Source: Vicia villosa (lineage: Eukaryota; Streptophyta; Magnoliopsida; Fabales; Fabaceae). From it: 64,000 bases of DNA. A model generated the notes under the pieces. That model was not told the origin of the DNA and did no database searches. It worked only from the letters and a program-made list of their open reading frames with translations. The DNA lies in contig NW_026705323.1 of NCBI RefSeq assembly GCF_029867415.1, positions 496,001 through 560,000 of the forward strand, written 5' to 3'. Position 1 is the first letter of the stretch. Every line of letters starts with the position of its first letter. The position numbers and the translations under genes were made by a program. Positions 46,349-57,205 of this stretch are shown here, piece by piece.

Positions 46349-46630
46349 CTCTCTCCGTTTCTTTTTAAGAGTCGTTTTAGAAGAATTTTTTGTTACTATT
46401 TAAGTATCGTTTTATAATTTAATATTATAATTTGTCAATTATACCCTTATTTTCTCAATAACTCCGCCTCACATTTTTCAATTAATTATTGAAAAAAAAG
46501 AGTGTATGAATGAATTTATTTGGAAAGAGAAAAATAAATAAGGGTATGATAGGAAAAGTAACTCTAACAATTCACTATCTTGATTGAAGAGCTTTTTGCT
46601 AAAATAACACTTAAAAATGAACGGAGGAAG
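46349..46630. mobile_element. Stowaway-like MITE, complete
   Basis: The 282-bp element runs from CTCTCTCCGTTTCTTTTTAAG to the inverted CTTAAAAATGAACGGAGGAAG and is flanked by TA on both sides. Terminal CTCCCTCCGT-type repeats with TA duplication mark Stowaway (Tc1/mariner) elements. It has no coding capacity. Confidence 0.85.
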
Positions 46631-47588
46631 TAGTTTTTATGTGTTTATGTATAGTTGCAAAATTGAAGGAATTTAGGGAGGTTTAAAACCCTTACAATCT
46701 AATTTGTTTTATTGCAATACATTATGATGTTGACTTTAAGGACGTGGCATATCACGTCAGTTTTCGTTAGACCAAATAGATAGTAGGGATCAAAAGTGTG
46801 GACGAAAAATTTTAGGAGGATTATTCTTTGGAAGAAATTTTTTGAGGGACTAAAAACGAAATTCTCAATATTTAGGAGAACCACAAACATATTTAACCCT
46901 TAAATATATTATGCAAGTCAAAGGTGATATTTTTTATCTATAGTTTTGGTCCCTCTTGCAATTTAGTGATGATTTTTACAACTTAACGAGAGAGTTAGCG
47001 AGAATTTTAGCGATCAGCAAGAGTCTTAGTGACGATTTTAGTATTAGGGACCACGAGTATGAATGAAAACTATTAAGAGAACCATTTTTAAAAAAAAAAT
47101 ATTTTAAAGAACTAAAAATCATATTTAAAATATTTAGAAAGACCACCACATATTTAAAAATTAATAATTTATATCGTTAATTTTTCATCTTAAAATAATG
47201 ATTTGACACAATTGTGTGATGTGGCTTCATATAATCATTACCATGTCAATTTTATGTCATAAATAAAAGTGTAACTACTCATATTAAACTAAGGAAAAAA
47301 ACCTCAAATAATAAATAATAGATGAAAATGTTCAGTATTTTTATAAGGATTAATGACTTAAAAAATAAAATAAAGAGATAAAATGCATTTAAATCATAAA
47401 TATATTAATTTAGTATTATAATTTTAAACAACATGTGAGTCAAGTACTAGAAAAATCTCATTTATAAAAATCTTGTGTCATAAATAAAACATTGTAACCT
47501 CATGAATAATTTATTTTCAACTTAAATATTGAAGATATTATGACAGATAGTAATGAGTGTGCGAAAACATAAAATTCCCAATTTAAGG
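46631..47588. other. AT-rich repeat-derived sequence, unclassified
   Basis: About 950 bp containing phrases such as GGGACTAAAA and GGTCCCTC that are common in legume non-coding repeats. No gene, LTR end or clear inverted repeat was identified. Confidence 0.45.
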
Positions 47589-47596
47589 CTATTGGA

Positions 47597-48474
47597 CAGT
47601 GTTTTAAAAATCGGACCGGTCATCGAACCGGTGAGGGTACTGGGTCACTGGTTTATCGGTCGAACCACTGGGTCACTGGTCGAACCGCACGACCAAACCG
47701 GATTAAACCGGATTAAATCGGATAACTCAGTTGAATAGACCTGTCATTATATAGGTATAAAACCGGTCAAACCGGATGATTCAGTCTCTAAAAAAAATAT
47801 AACTAGCTTTTAAATTTTTTAAAAATATCATATCATAAATTCACAATTTCATAACTTAAATTCAAATTTTAAACAAAGGTATCACACATAACAAAATAGT
47901 AAAAAATTACAAAGTCTAATTGCAAACAAAGTCTAATTACAACATAATCTAAACAAAGTTTAATTACTAGATAATCTAATTGAATAGTTTATAACAAAAT
48001 AACTCCAATGTGTACCAAATTTAATTCAAAATATGATCCTCCTAAAAAGAAAATCAAATAAAATTCAATATGTTTATGCTATTTAAGAAAATTTATTAGA
48101 AAAGATAACAAATAGACAATAAAGTTTTTAATTTGTCACTAACGAAAAAAACTATGTGAGAATGCTATTTAAGTAATACACTACTAAATATATTAAAAAA
48201 AAGTAAAAAAAAAAAGTTTAAAAGAATTGTTAAAAAAAAGTTAAAAAAAAGTTTAAAAAAAAGTTTAAAAAAAAGTTAAAAAAAAAGAAGCAATTAAACC
48301 GCCGGTTTTCCGGTTTTCCCGGTTTTTCCGGTTTTCTCGGTTTTCACCGGTTTACACCGGTTCCCACCGGTTTGATGGCATACCCGATCTGACTATTGAA
48401 CCAGACCGGTTACCTGGCCGGTTCCCGGTTCGACCGGTCCGACCGGCCGGTCCGGTCCGGTTTTTAAAACACTG
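47597..48474. mobile_element. Non-autonomous hAT-type element with ACCGGTT-rich ends
   Basis: The 878-bp element has CAGTGTTTTAAAAA termini (the right end is the complement, TTTTTAAAACACTG) and a perfect 8-bp target duplication, CTATTGGA, at 47589-47596 and 48475-48482. Eight-base duplications and CA(G)TG ends indicate the hAT superfamily. Subterminal regions are packed with CCGGTT/AACCGG motifs while the middle is very AT-rich. No transposase is present. Confidence 0.88.
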
Positions 48475-48663
48475 CTATTGGAGTATACCTAATAGTAAAA
48501 AGAAGAAAAATAACTTAATAACTATGATTTGCTAACTTATTTTATTTCATATCCATCATCTTAAATTACAAAATCATAAAAATACCATATTGAAATTACA
48601 TAAGGAAGTAAATATATTATTTTAAGACCCTAATATATAACTACGTGACTAAAATTTCTGAAT

Positions 48664-48971
48664 TTAGGTACTCTTTGATAGGGGTTTTTGAAATACCGCT
48701 ATACATTTACACAAACGTCCGACACATCTATTTACGGTAGGTCTTCTACAATTTTCTTTAATACAATCCGAATCTTCAAAACAATGTCTATTTGTGTGCA
48801 ATGCTGCAAGGAGAAAATATTAAAAAGTAATGTAAATTAGATTGATTAAAATATTATATATAAAATAAATAAGGAAATTTTAAAAAATAACTTACATTCA
48901 ACATTTGTTGCAGCAAAAAATAGAGAAAGAATGATAATCATCGCATAAACAAACTTAATAATATTAGCCAT
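48664..48971 (-). CDS. Nodule-specific cysteine-rich (NCR) peptide, two exons
   Basis: Exon 1 is 48896-48971 and exon 2 is 48664-48803 on the minus strand, separated by a 92-bp GT-AG intron (GTAAGT donor, CTCCTTGCAG acceptor). The product has 71 residues. The first 25, MANIIKFVYAMIIILSLFFA and following, form the conserved NCR signal peptide, and the intron falls right after it, as in NCR genes. The mature part has six cysteines at 33, 39, 44, 52, 57 and 59 (C-x5-C-x4-C-x7-C-x4-C-x-C) and is cationic (nine K/R against four D/E). NCR peptides of IRLC legumes are secreted into symbiosomes of infected nodule cells and drive bacteroid differentiation. The frame is intact; expression is not shown by sequence. 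It lies about 190 bp from the hAT element. Confidence 0.93.
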
Positions 48972-49006
48972 ATTTCTTAACTTTCCATTTAATAAATGAT
49001 TTTACT

Positions 49007-49014
49007 TATTTATA
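49007..49014 (-). promoter_or_regulatory. Candidate TATA box of the NCR gene
   Basis: TATAAATA on the minus strand lies 36 bases before the start codon, implying a very short leader. The region is AT-rich, so this could be chance. Confidence 0.4.
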
Positions 49015-49021
49015 ATTATAG

Positions 49022-49793
49022 AGTTCATCCTTGCTTACACCAATAAAATATCTTTTAACTTTCTTGAAACTGTAAAAGAAATATTTTAAGATTCTAATTA
49101 ATACTAAATGTCTCTTGTGTATATTAATTTATTGTGGTGGTCTCTTTGAACGATAAAGAAGTCAAATTAGGACTTGTTTTTCAACTAAATTTCCACATAT
49201 TTATAACTTCTTGTGACAGGAAAGGACAAAACAAAATATAAATTATTTTTTGGATAACACATATACGCATTGAGTGAATGTATCATAGTAATGTATTGTT
49301 ATATATCACTCACATATATATGCCAACGTCACAATATATAACATTCCATAAAGGATCACAGCCATAAAGTAAAACAATTTAATTTAATAAAACTGAATCA
49401 AATTGCCAACTGAGCTGCAATTTTTTTTCTTAGAAACTCCCAGATTATTTACATATTAATTGTATCTTCTTTATTTTTTAGATTAATTACATTTTCTTTT
49501 CTTTTGGCTTCCACATGTAAAATGCAGGGTCAAGCACTGTTAAATTTCTCCACTTGTATCAGCCTATAAACAATTCCCAATACATTTGCATTTAATGAAA
49601 ATATTTAGTCTAAACCACATGCAATTCAAAACACTCTAAACTAAAACTATGTGAAATTATTCACGAAATTAAAAAGGCTATCTAGTCTAAACCATAACAT
49701 AACCAATTCAAAACACTCTAAACTACATACTTTGGTTTTCATCATTGCAAAAATAGAGAGAGAAAAATCTCATTAAGTAATTATCACCAAAAT
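49022..49793. other. AT-rich sequence, possible upstream region of the NCR gene
   Basis: Apart from its position upstream of the minus-strand NCR start, nothing was recognised. It may hold the NCR promoter. Confidence 0.4.
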
Positions 49794-49967
49794 GAAGGTA
49801 TGTTCTTTTTTTTCATGTTACTTTTTTCTTTATCTTTTTACATATAGCTTTATGGAAAAGTTTGTGCAGCGAGATCATACGTACATGGAGCAAATGAAAC
49901 AATTTGAAAATATTTTTATCCACCTTCCTATGGGGTGACCTCCAGCGAAAATCCCAACTTGCCCCTA

Positions 49968-50124
49968 CTTCGGAGATGCATCTTCGAAGTTTTTCTTTTT
50001 TTAAATTTTCCCAGACTTCGGAAGTGCACTTCCGAAAATACCAAATGGAGGGTGTTTTCGGAGATTCATTTCCGAAAACACTTTTTCACAATTTTTGGTG
50101 ATTTTCGGAAGTGGATTTCCGAAT
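49968..50124. repeat. Left cluster of TTCGGAA palindromes
   Basis: Four imperfect palindromes of 20-24 bp lie at 49968-49989, 50016-50036, 50055-50078 and 50102-50124, each of the form TTCGGA(A/G)NTGNA(T/C)TTCCGAA. They are subterminal in the element. Confidence 0.85.
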
Positions 50125-50338
50125 TATGCAGAAGTCTCTTTTTTTATGCTTTTCTTAACAGTCCCGTACAAAATATATACAAAACGAGTAATATATACAA
50201 AACGAAAACGTCGAACAAAATAAACGACATATCAACATAAAATACTAATATAATAAATAAAATCCGAATAATATATACAAAACGAGTCACAGTGTGCGAA
50301 ATATACAAGCCAAATACAAGAAAAATAAACCCGAACCC

Positions 50339-52328
50339 CTACTGGGTATGTCTAACACTCACTCCCTGGGACCTCCTCTGCCTCCTATATGCCGCCGCAT
50401 GGCCCGCATCACCGACAATCCTCTCCACCACGGCGACTGCCTCTGAACCGCCTTGGTCAATGATACCTCGGTCCAACGCGTCCCGCCCAAGCAGCTCTAT
50501 CCGCTGGCAGATCGACAGGAGATCAAGGGCATTGTCATCCTAGGCCTGCTGGTTCTCCAGGACCTCCTCGTATGCTGGCCTAGGAGCGTCGAGAGCGTCG
50601 GGTGTCATCAGAGGGTGTGACACCCGATAGAACCATGTGACATACCCCTCCACATTGTGCACGTCCTGAGTGACCTGCATGCGACGATACTCCTCCGGGA
50701 CCACATGACGCTCCCAATCCGCAAATATGCCAGTGAGCTCCACTCGGGTAACTGTGCCGGGAGAAGCCTCAAAAGGTGACCTGGGTATCATCTGCACAAA
50801 TCCGAACTGCCGCATGCACCGCTCAGGGAGATACCTCACCATGATGTTGGTCTCGCATGCCAACCAGCCAGAATATCACGAGATGCGGTCAAAGGCGACA
50901 ACAGCAGTGTAGTCACTGAATGGCCTCCAACTGATGTCATCGTGAGCTGTGCGGTCGAGGTACCCACGATATGGTCCCACTGCATTGTTCCCCCTTTGGA
51001 GAACGTATCGGGCGACCCTGGGCATGGCGTCCTCGTACGCAGGATCAATGTGGAAGCCGTGGATGCGGGGGAAGTAGGAGATGATCCAGCCCTGAAACAC
51101 AAACACAATAATGTATTAAAAATAAATACGAACCATAAATAAATGTGAAACAATTAAAATGAAACGTTGAAACGTACCGTCAGGAGTGTGGCGGATCCGG
51201 TCAACTGTCTGGTCCTCTAGTTGGAGGCCTCATTCAGCTTCTGGTATAGGTATACTAGAATAGCTGACCCCTAGTTCCACTGGTGAATGGTAGTCAAGTC
51301 CATGAAGTAACGGAGGTAGGTCACGTCGACATATCTTACACTCTTGTCCACAAAGAGTGCAGTGCCTACCAAAAACATGAACCAGCACCGAAGAGCGCAG
51401 GCACGGTGATCCTCCATAAATAGGCTGTTCTCCGCAGCCTCGGATTCGGCCGCCGCCACCAGGTGGTGCTCGAAATAATCGCTCAATGTGGAGAACCGGA
51501 TATGAGGCCCATTTGTCTTCCGGCACTCATAATCAGCCATATCTGGCTCCATACCCAGATAGATCGTCATCCACTCGATGGCATCGACCCTCTGGATCCG
51601 GGAATGGTCCAGCGGCATCCCCCTAATCGGCAAGTGGAGAAGACACTACACATCGTGCAAGGTGATTGTCATCTCCCCAACCGGTAAGTGGAAAGAATAA
51701 GTCTCCCTGTGTCACCGCTCCACAAAGGCCCCCTGCATGCCATGGCTGATGGTGGTATACCCGGTCATGCACAACCCACCTAGCCCTGAAGCTGTCACCG
51801 CGTCGTTAAACCACTGCGCCTCTGGTTTAAAGAGACCGAAAATCTTCCGGGCGTGGTTCACCATTTTTAAAGTCTATCTCTCCTGTTACAAAAAAAACAA
51901 AAAAAAAACATTGTTAATTAGACCGTTAAGAAAATGTGGAATAAAAAGCTAAATAAAAAACGGTTAAATAATAAAGTCGGACAAATTATAAAAAATACCT
52001 CTCCCTCCCAGACACGTCGAGCGACGTGCTCGTGGTAGGAAATCAACACGGACGTGTCAATGAGCCCTCCCGGGTAGCCCTCCTCCTCTTCCTCCTCCTG
52101 GTATCTAACTGCCTCCTCCTCCTCCTCTCGTACCTCCTGCTGGCGGGAAGAAGAGACCCGAGCCAGACGACTCCTCGATCCAGATGAGGAAGTACCCTCG
52201 TCCATCTGCACGAGTACTCGCACATGACCCCGTTCCTGCGTCGATGCCATCTGCGCCGTCCGCTCGCGTCTAGCCGACGTTGTCTGGGTCTCTCTCCCCT
52301 GTCTGATGCGTGCTGGGTTGCCTGCCAT
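50339..52328 (-). pseudogene. MAIN-like plant mobile domain gene, broken
   Basis: Three exons are inferred on the minus strand: 51999-52328, 51178-51882 and 50339-51091, with GT-AG introns. Exon 1 starts MAGNPARIRQGRE, is low-complexity, and ends HEHVARRVWEGE. Exon 2 begins with the plant mobile domain (MVNHARKIFGLFKPEAQWF, LPVGEMTITLHDV, RIQRVDAIEWM). Exon 3 continues it (GWIISYFPRIHGFHIDP, RQFGFVQMIP, FADWERHVV). Stops occur in exon 2 (near 51876, 51705, 51648, 51270 and 51223) and at 50540-50542 in exon 3, with readable coding on each side. Plant mobile domains are known both in cellular MAIN/MAIL genes and inside transposons; this one sits within an inverted-repeat element. Confidence 0.82.
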
Positions 52329-52401
52329 ATTCCTGAAATAATTGAAATCCATAAGAATGCGAAACAATTAAAAAAATAAAAAAAAATCAATTCTGGACAC
52401 T

Positions 52402-52953
52402 CTTCGGAAGTTCATTTCCGAAACTGGTGAGGGAGGTGTTTTCGGAAATGAACTTCTGAAACACCCCTACGAAGCCAAATTCTGCAACTTCCATGGCAGA
52501 ACCCAAAATCCAAAGTTCTAACATGTTATAATGCTTCTAAACAACCTAAATACTACTAACAACCTACCCCTATATCATTTTTGTAATTTCTAACAACCCT
52601 AAAATGCATTTTAATCATGGATCTAAAGATTAAGAAACTTACAAATTGAAGTGATTGAGAAGCTTTTGAATGTAGTAGAGCAAGGAGAAACAACCTTTGA
52701 TGTAGCCTAGGAACTTGGTTTTGCAAAAATCTCTTTGAGAAAGTGTTGATGGTGATTTAGGGTAAATGAATTGGGGGGAGGGGCTGTTTTGCTTAATCTG
52801 CAAAACGCGCAGTATTTCGGAAATGCACTTTCGAAATCCTGTTTTCGGAAATGCATTTCCAAAATAAGACAAATTTTTTTAAAAAAAAGGCGTTTTCGGA
52901 GATGCATCTCCGAAAACAATATTTTTTTTGTATTTCGGAAATGCATTTCCGAA
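52402..52953. repeat. Right clusters of TTCGGAA palindromes
   Basis: Six copies lie at 52402-52423, 52438-52462, 52814-52837, 52841-52865, 52892-52917 and 52932-52953. The last four are subterminal; the first two lie just upstream of the mobile-domain gene start. Between the two groups (52463-52813) nothing else is recognised. Confidence 0.85.
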
Positions 52954-53010
52954 ACATGGGACATTTTGGGGTTTTCACCAGGAGTCACCAAGAAGACAGG
53001 GGGGTGGATA

Positions 53011-53368
53011 AAGAAATTTCCAACAATTTAGAAATAAATAATTTAATTATAAATTTGAAAAAAATGACGTGGGATAAAATTTGGTCTATGTAATAATCAT
53101 ACGTCATCACTAGCAATACTATATCATTAAAATTTGATTTCATTAGAAGAGGACTAAAATAAAATTAAAAAATTATAGAAAGGACTTAAATTTCGAATTT
53201 TAAAATGGAGGAACTAAAACTAAAAAAAAAAATAAAAAGACTAAAATTATAACTAAGCCAATTTAAAATTTTCCAAACTCGAAATAATGATATTTTATTA
53301 GTATTTTGCTAATAACTCCTGCAACAATGGTCTTTTGGTGTCAAACTTAAGCATCCTCGTGCAACAAT
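53011..53368. other. No recognisable feature
   Basis: AT-rich sequence between the inverted-repeat element and a TA microsatellite, with no supported gene. Confidence 0.5.
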
Positions 53369-53376
53369 TATATATA

Positions 53377-53449
<73 letters not shown>
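53369..53449. repeat. (TA)n microsatellite, left of a MITE
   Basis: About 40 TA units with one interruption near 53378. A second TA run at 53687-53714 lies on the other side of the hairpin element. Confidence 0.95.
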
Positions 53450-53452
<3 letters not shown>

Positions 53453-53660
53453 CGAGTTTTTGATTTTCATCCATGTAAGTTTTTTTTGTATGAGTCTCTA
53501 TATTTCACTTTCGCGTTTGTTTTAGTCTCTAAAATCAAAATCCGCAGGAAACCTGCGGATTTTCCTGCGAATTTTAGCTTTAGGGACTAAACCTCAAGCA
53601 AAAAGTAAGATATAGGGACTAAAAAAAACCTTACATGGACGAAAATAAAAAACTCGCTAA
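53449..53660. mobile_element. Hairpin MITE inserted in a TA microsatellite
   Basis: The left arm TTAGCGAGTTTTTGATTTTC and following, through CATGTAAG and AGTCTCTA(T/A), is mirrored by the right arm ending CTCGCTAA over about 85 bp. The centre contains AAATCCGCAGG paired with CCTGCGGATTT around AAA. TA repeats flank both sides, consistent with a TA-specific or microsatellite-targeting insertion. The right boundary could extend to about 53686. Confidence 0.75.
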
Positions 53661-53683
53661 CTTATAGGGACTAAAAGGGCATT

Positions 53684-53714
<31 letters not shown>

Positions 53715-55187
53715 GGTTGAGGATATTCATCAAGGAGATTCACTCTCTCTGTTCCTCTATATTCCTGCAGCGGAAGGTTCGGTAGGCCTGCTGCAGAACA
53801 CAATTGCTAGTCATTATTACCATATTATTTCTTTGGCCAATATCATCAAGGTTGAGCTCTTTCAATTCGCTGATGATACGGTTCTTCTAGGGCAGCCTAC
53901 ATGGGAGAATTCGGGAACGATTAAAGTGTTGCTTCGGGGTTTCGAGCTATGTTCAAGTTTATCAATTAATTTCAGCAAGAGTAGAATTATCAGTATTAAT
54001 GTTGAGCATGATTTTCTACAGGTGGCTTCTGATTTTTTAAATTGTGTTGTCAGTCCCCCAACATTTAAGTTTCTAGGTATTCATATAGGTTGTAATCTAA
54101 GGAGGCTATCTTCTTGGGCATCAGTTTTGGCAAAGGTAAGAAATAGAATGGTGTCATGGAAAGGAAAACATCTAAATCTTAGAGGTCGAGTATCTTTGCT
54201 CAATTCGGTTGTAAATTCGAATCCAGAAAATTTAAGAAGGATTAATTGGGTGGCTTGGTCGACTATTTGTATGTCTAAATCTGCTGGTGGTCTTGGTTTA
54301 AAGCATTGCGACTTATTCAATAGAGCACTAATGGGTAAATGGGGTTGGAGAATTTTGGTTGAGAAGGAATCTTTATGGCATAAAAATTTATCTTATAAAT
54401 ATGGAGACATCAAGTTAGCAATTCGGGCCGACGGTTCCTTTAGTGTTAACTCAAAGCATTCATTGTTATGCATTATGTTGGGTGCTTGGGGAGCCGAAAC
54501 CAACTGGTTTCGCATGTGTTTATCGTGCAAATTTGGTAATGGTGTTGATATTGTTTTTTGGACAGATCGTTGGATAGGGAACGAACCATTGCGTAATCAA
54601 TTTGCATCGTTATTCATCGCTTTGCAGGAACCGAATGTGAGGATTTCAGAAGCTGAAATTTTGGACCAGAACTCGTGGCTTTGGTCCTTATGCAATATCA
54701 CCATTATTTTGATAGAAACGGAGGCTACAGAGTGCGCCAGTTTGCATGCCATCTTGCAGCATACATCCCATAATCCATTGTTATAGGATCATTTTGTTTG
54801 GTGGCCCTCAGTTGCAGGTTCTTTTGGTTAAATTGGCCTTCGAAAGGTTATCTAATATGTTGAATCAGGTCTTAATCTTAAATGCTGGAATGTTGGAAGC
54901 TTTGAAGCTCATTTGGAAATCAAAGGTGCCGTCAAATATTTAATTTTTTGGATGGAGCCTGCTTCATTTAGACTTCAAACAACAGATGAGTTGACAAAGA
55001 GAGGTGTTTTATCAGGTGTGCATAATCTTGTCTGTCCTTTGTGTCGTTTATTCACGTGGGTTTAACATGTCTGTAGCCACTTGGATGACTAACCCCTTTA
55101 CAAATGTTGTTGTAATTCGGTTTCCCTTTATAATCGGGTAGAGTACCCCTTGTACTCGTTTCAATATATTTGTCTCTTATAAAAAAA
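53715..55187 (+). pseudogene. L1-type LINE remnant (RT end and zf-RVT), plus strand
   Basis: The fragment starts in RT motif B (QGDSLSLFLY, usually QGDPLSP) and includes FADDT at about 53870. The post-RT region (FLGIHIGCN, MVSWKGKHLNLRGRVSLLNSV) comes next. An in-frame deletion joins this to INWVAWSTICMSKSAGGLGLK. After a stop at 54784 the zf-RVT region continues in other frames (LIWKSKVPSNI near 54905, CPLC near 55040). The 3' end has a short A-run at about 55180. It is 5'-truncated, as usual for LINEs, and begins exactly at the TA microsatellite. Confidence 0.85.
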
Positions 55188-55535
55188 GATAGACGAGGAA
55201 CTAATCCTAAATTTTAATTGGACTCTAAAATAATAAATTTAATATATGTCCTTTTTTAGAAAGTAGACTAATTTTGCGGAATATTAATTCCATAAATCTT
55301 CTTATTATATTAAGAGGAGTAGAACTACTAGTTAAAATTTGGATAAAATTTCCAACATGTTTTTTGTTGCACTGAACAAATTTAAATTTTAAACCCTTTA
55401 ATAAAATTTAGATTCTTAATCTGGGCATTCTATTCTTGTTAGTGAATATTCATTTACTCGAAACATTTATCATTTGATATTGTAATTAATTGATTGAAGT
55501 TGAGGTGTGTTTAATATAAAATATGATTTTTGAAT
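55188..55535. other. No recognisable feature
   Basis: About 350 bp of AT-rich sequence between two LINE 3' ends. Nothing is supported. Confidence 0.5.
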
Positions 55536-57200
55536 TTTTTTTTATAAGCAAACGATTGAATATAAGAGAGAGGAGTAAGCCAAAAAACAGTTACACTGTG
55601 GAAACTAGAATACATGCAATAGGATCCAAAAGCCAATCCTCCCAACTACAACTCAAGTCCCCTCTAATTCTATAGCCAAACGATTCCCAAGAAATATTTT
55701 TCGCCAATGCAACAATCTGACTCACACCTTTACAGCCTCTTTTGAAAAGAGTTTCGTTCCTAACAAGTCAAGTGGACCAAACAGCCGCCAACAAAAAAGA
55801 TAACCAAATTTCTAACTAATCTTTGGTCTGATATCAAGAGCATTAAACACGTCAGATGGTGACAAGGAGAGACAAAAGGCACTAAAGTATCAAGACCCAA
55901 CCAATAAGATAAAACCTGTTATACATTTACAGCTAGAGGACACAAGAAAAAAAGATGAATTAGATTCTCTTCCGAGCCTAAACAAAACAGACAAACAAGG
56001 TTATGTTGACTACTCAAAATCCCTCTATTTGTAAGCTGGTCCCAAGTTTATAGTTTGTTGAGAAGAAATCTTCATGCGAAAACTTTGAACTTGTTTGCCA
56101 TGTAAGACTTCCACATCTGCTTGAGAAAAGGTTTCAACTGAAGGAAGAAACGTGAACATGCAGCAGACAGCGGGATCAGTCACTGAGTCGCTGCGCTGAC
56201 AGAAAAATCTACATCTCTCCACCATTTAAAGAAGTCAGCTAACTGTGAGATTGGTGCTAAATTCCATACAAAAGCACCATGAGCCTATTGGAAAATAAAG
56301 TTCCATCTCTAGCAATAGATCGTCTAACTCCCCATGTCAGCTATTGAAATTCAGTTTGGATTCACACTGTCAAATAAGGAAGGAAATTAGACCATTAATG
56401 GAGTTGACCGACACCGTTTATAACACCAAAAATCAATTGAGGAACCATCTCCTACTTTGGACGAAACACTATTTCCAAACCAATTGTCACCATCCCCCTA
56501 GAACCAAGCGCTAATCTTAAATCCCTTCACCAAATAGAAGATTTCTTAACTTGCACTGACCAGGAAGAATACTCAATGAGCCCCTTAGCATCTCCATATT
56601 TGAAAGAAATCAACGCAATCCAATTTCACCTTTTATCCGAAAGAATATGCCACCCCCATTTACTCAATAAAGCTCTACTACACATTTATGCTTCCTTGAC
56701 TCTGAAGCCTCCTTCATATTTCGGTTTGCAAACCGTATCGCACACAACCCAATTGATATGCCTCTTCTTTTTTTCACCAATCCAAAGAGACGCTATTTGA
56801 ATGTTTATTATTTTCTAAATCACCAAATTTGGGGCCTTTTAAAAAGAAAATAAGTATAGAGGAATAGAAGACAACACTGAATTTATCAACGTAATAGAAC
56901 ACGCAATAGATACATTTATTCCTTTCCAAACTGCAAGTCTACGGCGAAGTTTAATAAACAAATCATCCCAAGAAGATTTCCAACAAGAATTAATACCAAT
57001 CAGAATCCCTCGAAAAGTGAAGGGCATAGAGCTAATATGGCAAGAAAGGAAATCAAAAGCTGCCTAAAGAAAAGGGGAATTCACATTAATACCAAAAATC
57101 TTACTTTTATGAAAGTTGACTCTTAGGCCCGAAGCCAACTCAAAACCATGATAATATCATCGGCAAATTGAAGAATCACGACGCTCTTCAAAATGCTGAG
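55536..57200 (-). pseudogene. L1-type LINE remnant, minus strand
   Basis: The minus strand begins near 57190 with RT sequence containing FADDI and continues through PFTFRGILIGIN, SWDDLFIKLRRRLAVWKG and TLINSVLSSIPLYLFSF (56839-57027). Further down, at about 55570-55760, a C-terminal part is recognisable (ARNETLFKRGC-like and SWEDWLLDP-like phrases across frames). A poly-A tail appears as a T run at 55536-55545 on the plus strand. Many stops break it. It is in tail-to-tail orientation with the LINE at 53715-55187. Confidence 0.75.
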
Positions 57201-57205
57201 CATTT

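Larger units (their letters stand above)
49917..53010 (-). mobile_element. Terminal-inverted-repeat element carrying a plant-mobile-domain gene (MULE-like, unclassified)
   Basis: The left end reads TATCCACC..GGGGTGACCTCCAGCGAAAA. The right end, read on the opposite strand, gives TATCCACC..TTGGTGACTCCTGGTGAAAA, an imperfect inverted repeat continuing for roughly 60 bp. Just inside both ends are clusters of the palindrome TTCGGAAATGCATTTCCGAA and variants. The interior holds one multi-exon gene on the minus strand. A clear target duplication was not found; AACAATTTGAAAATA at left and AACAATTTAGAAATA at right are similar but not convincing. Class is uncertain. Confidence 0.65.

Noticed and set aside
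52639..53093. Overlapping frames with repeated FRKCISE-type peptides
   Set aside because: They are translations of the 20-bp palindrome cluster in several frames on both strands.
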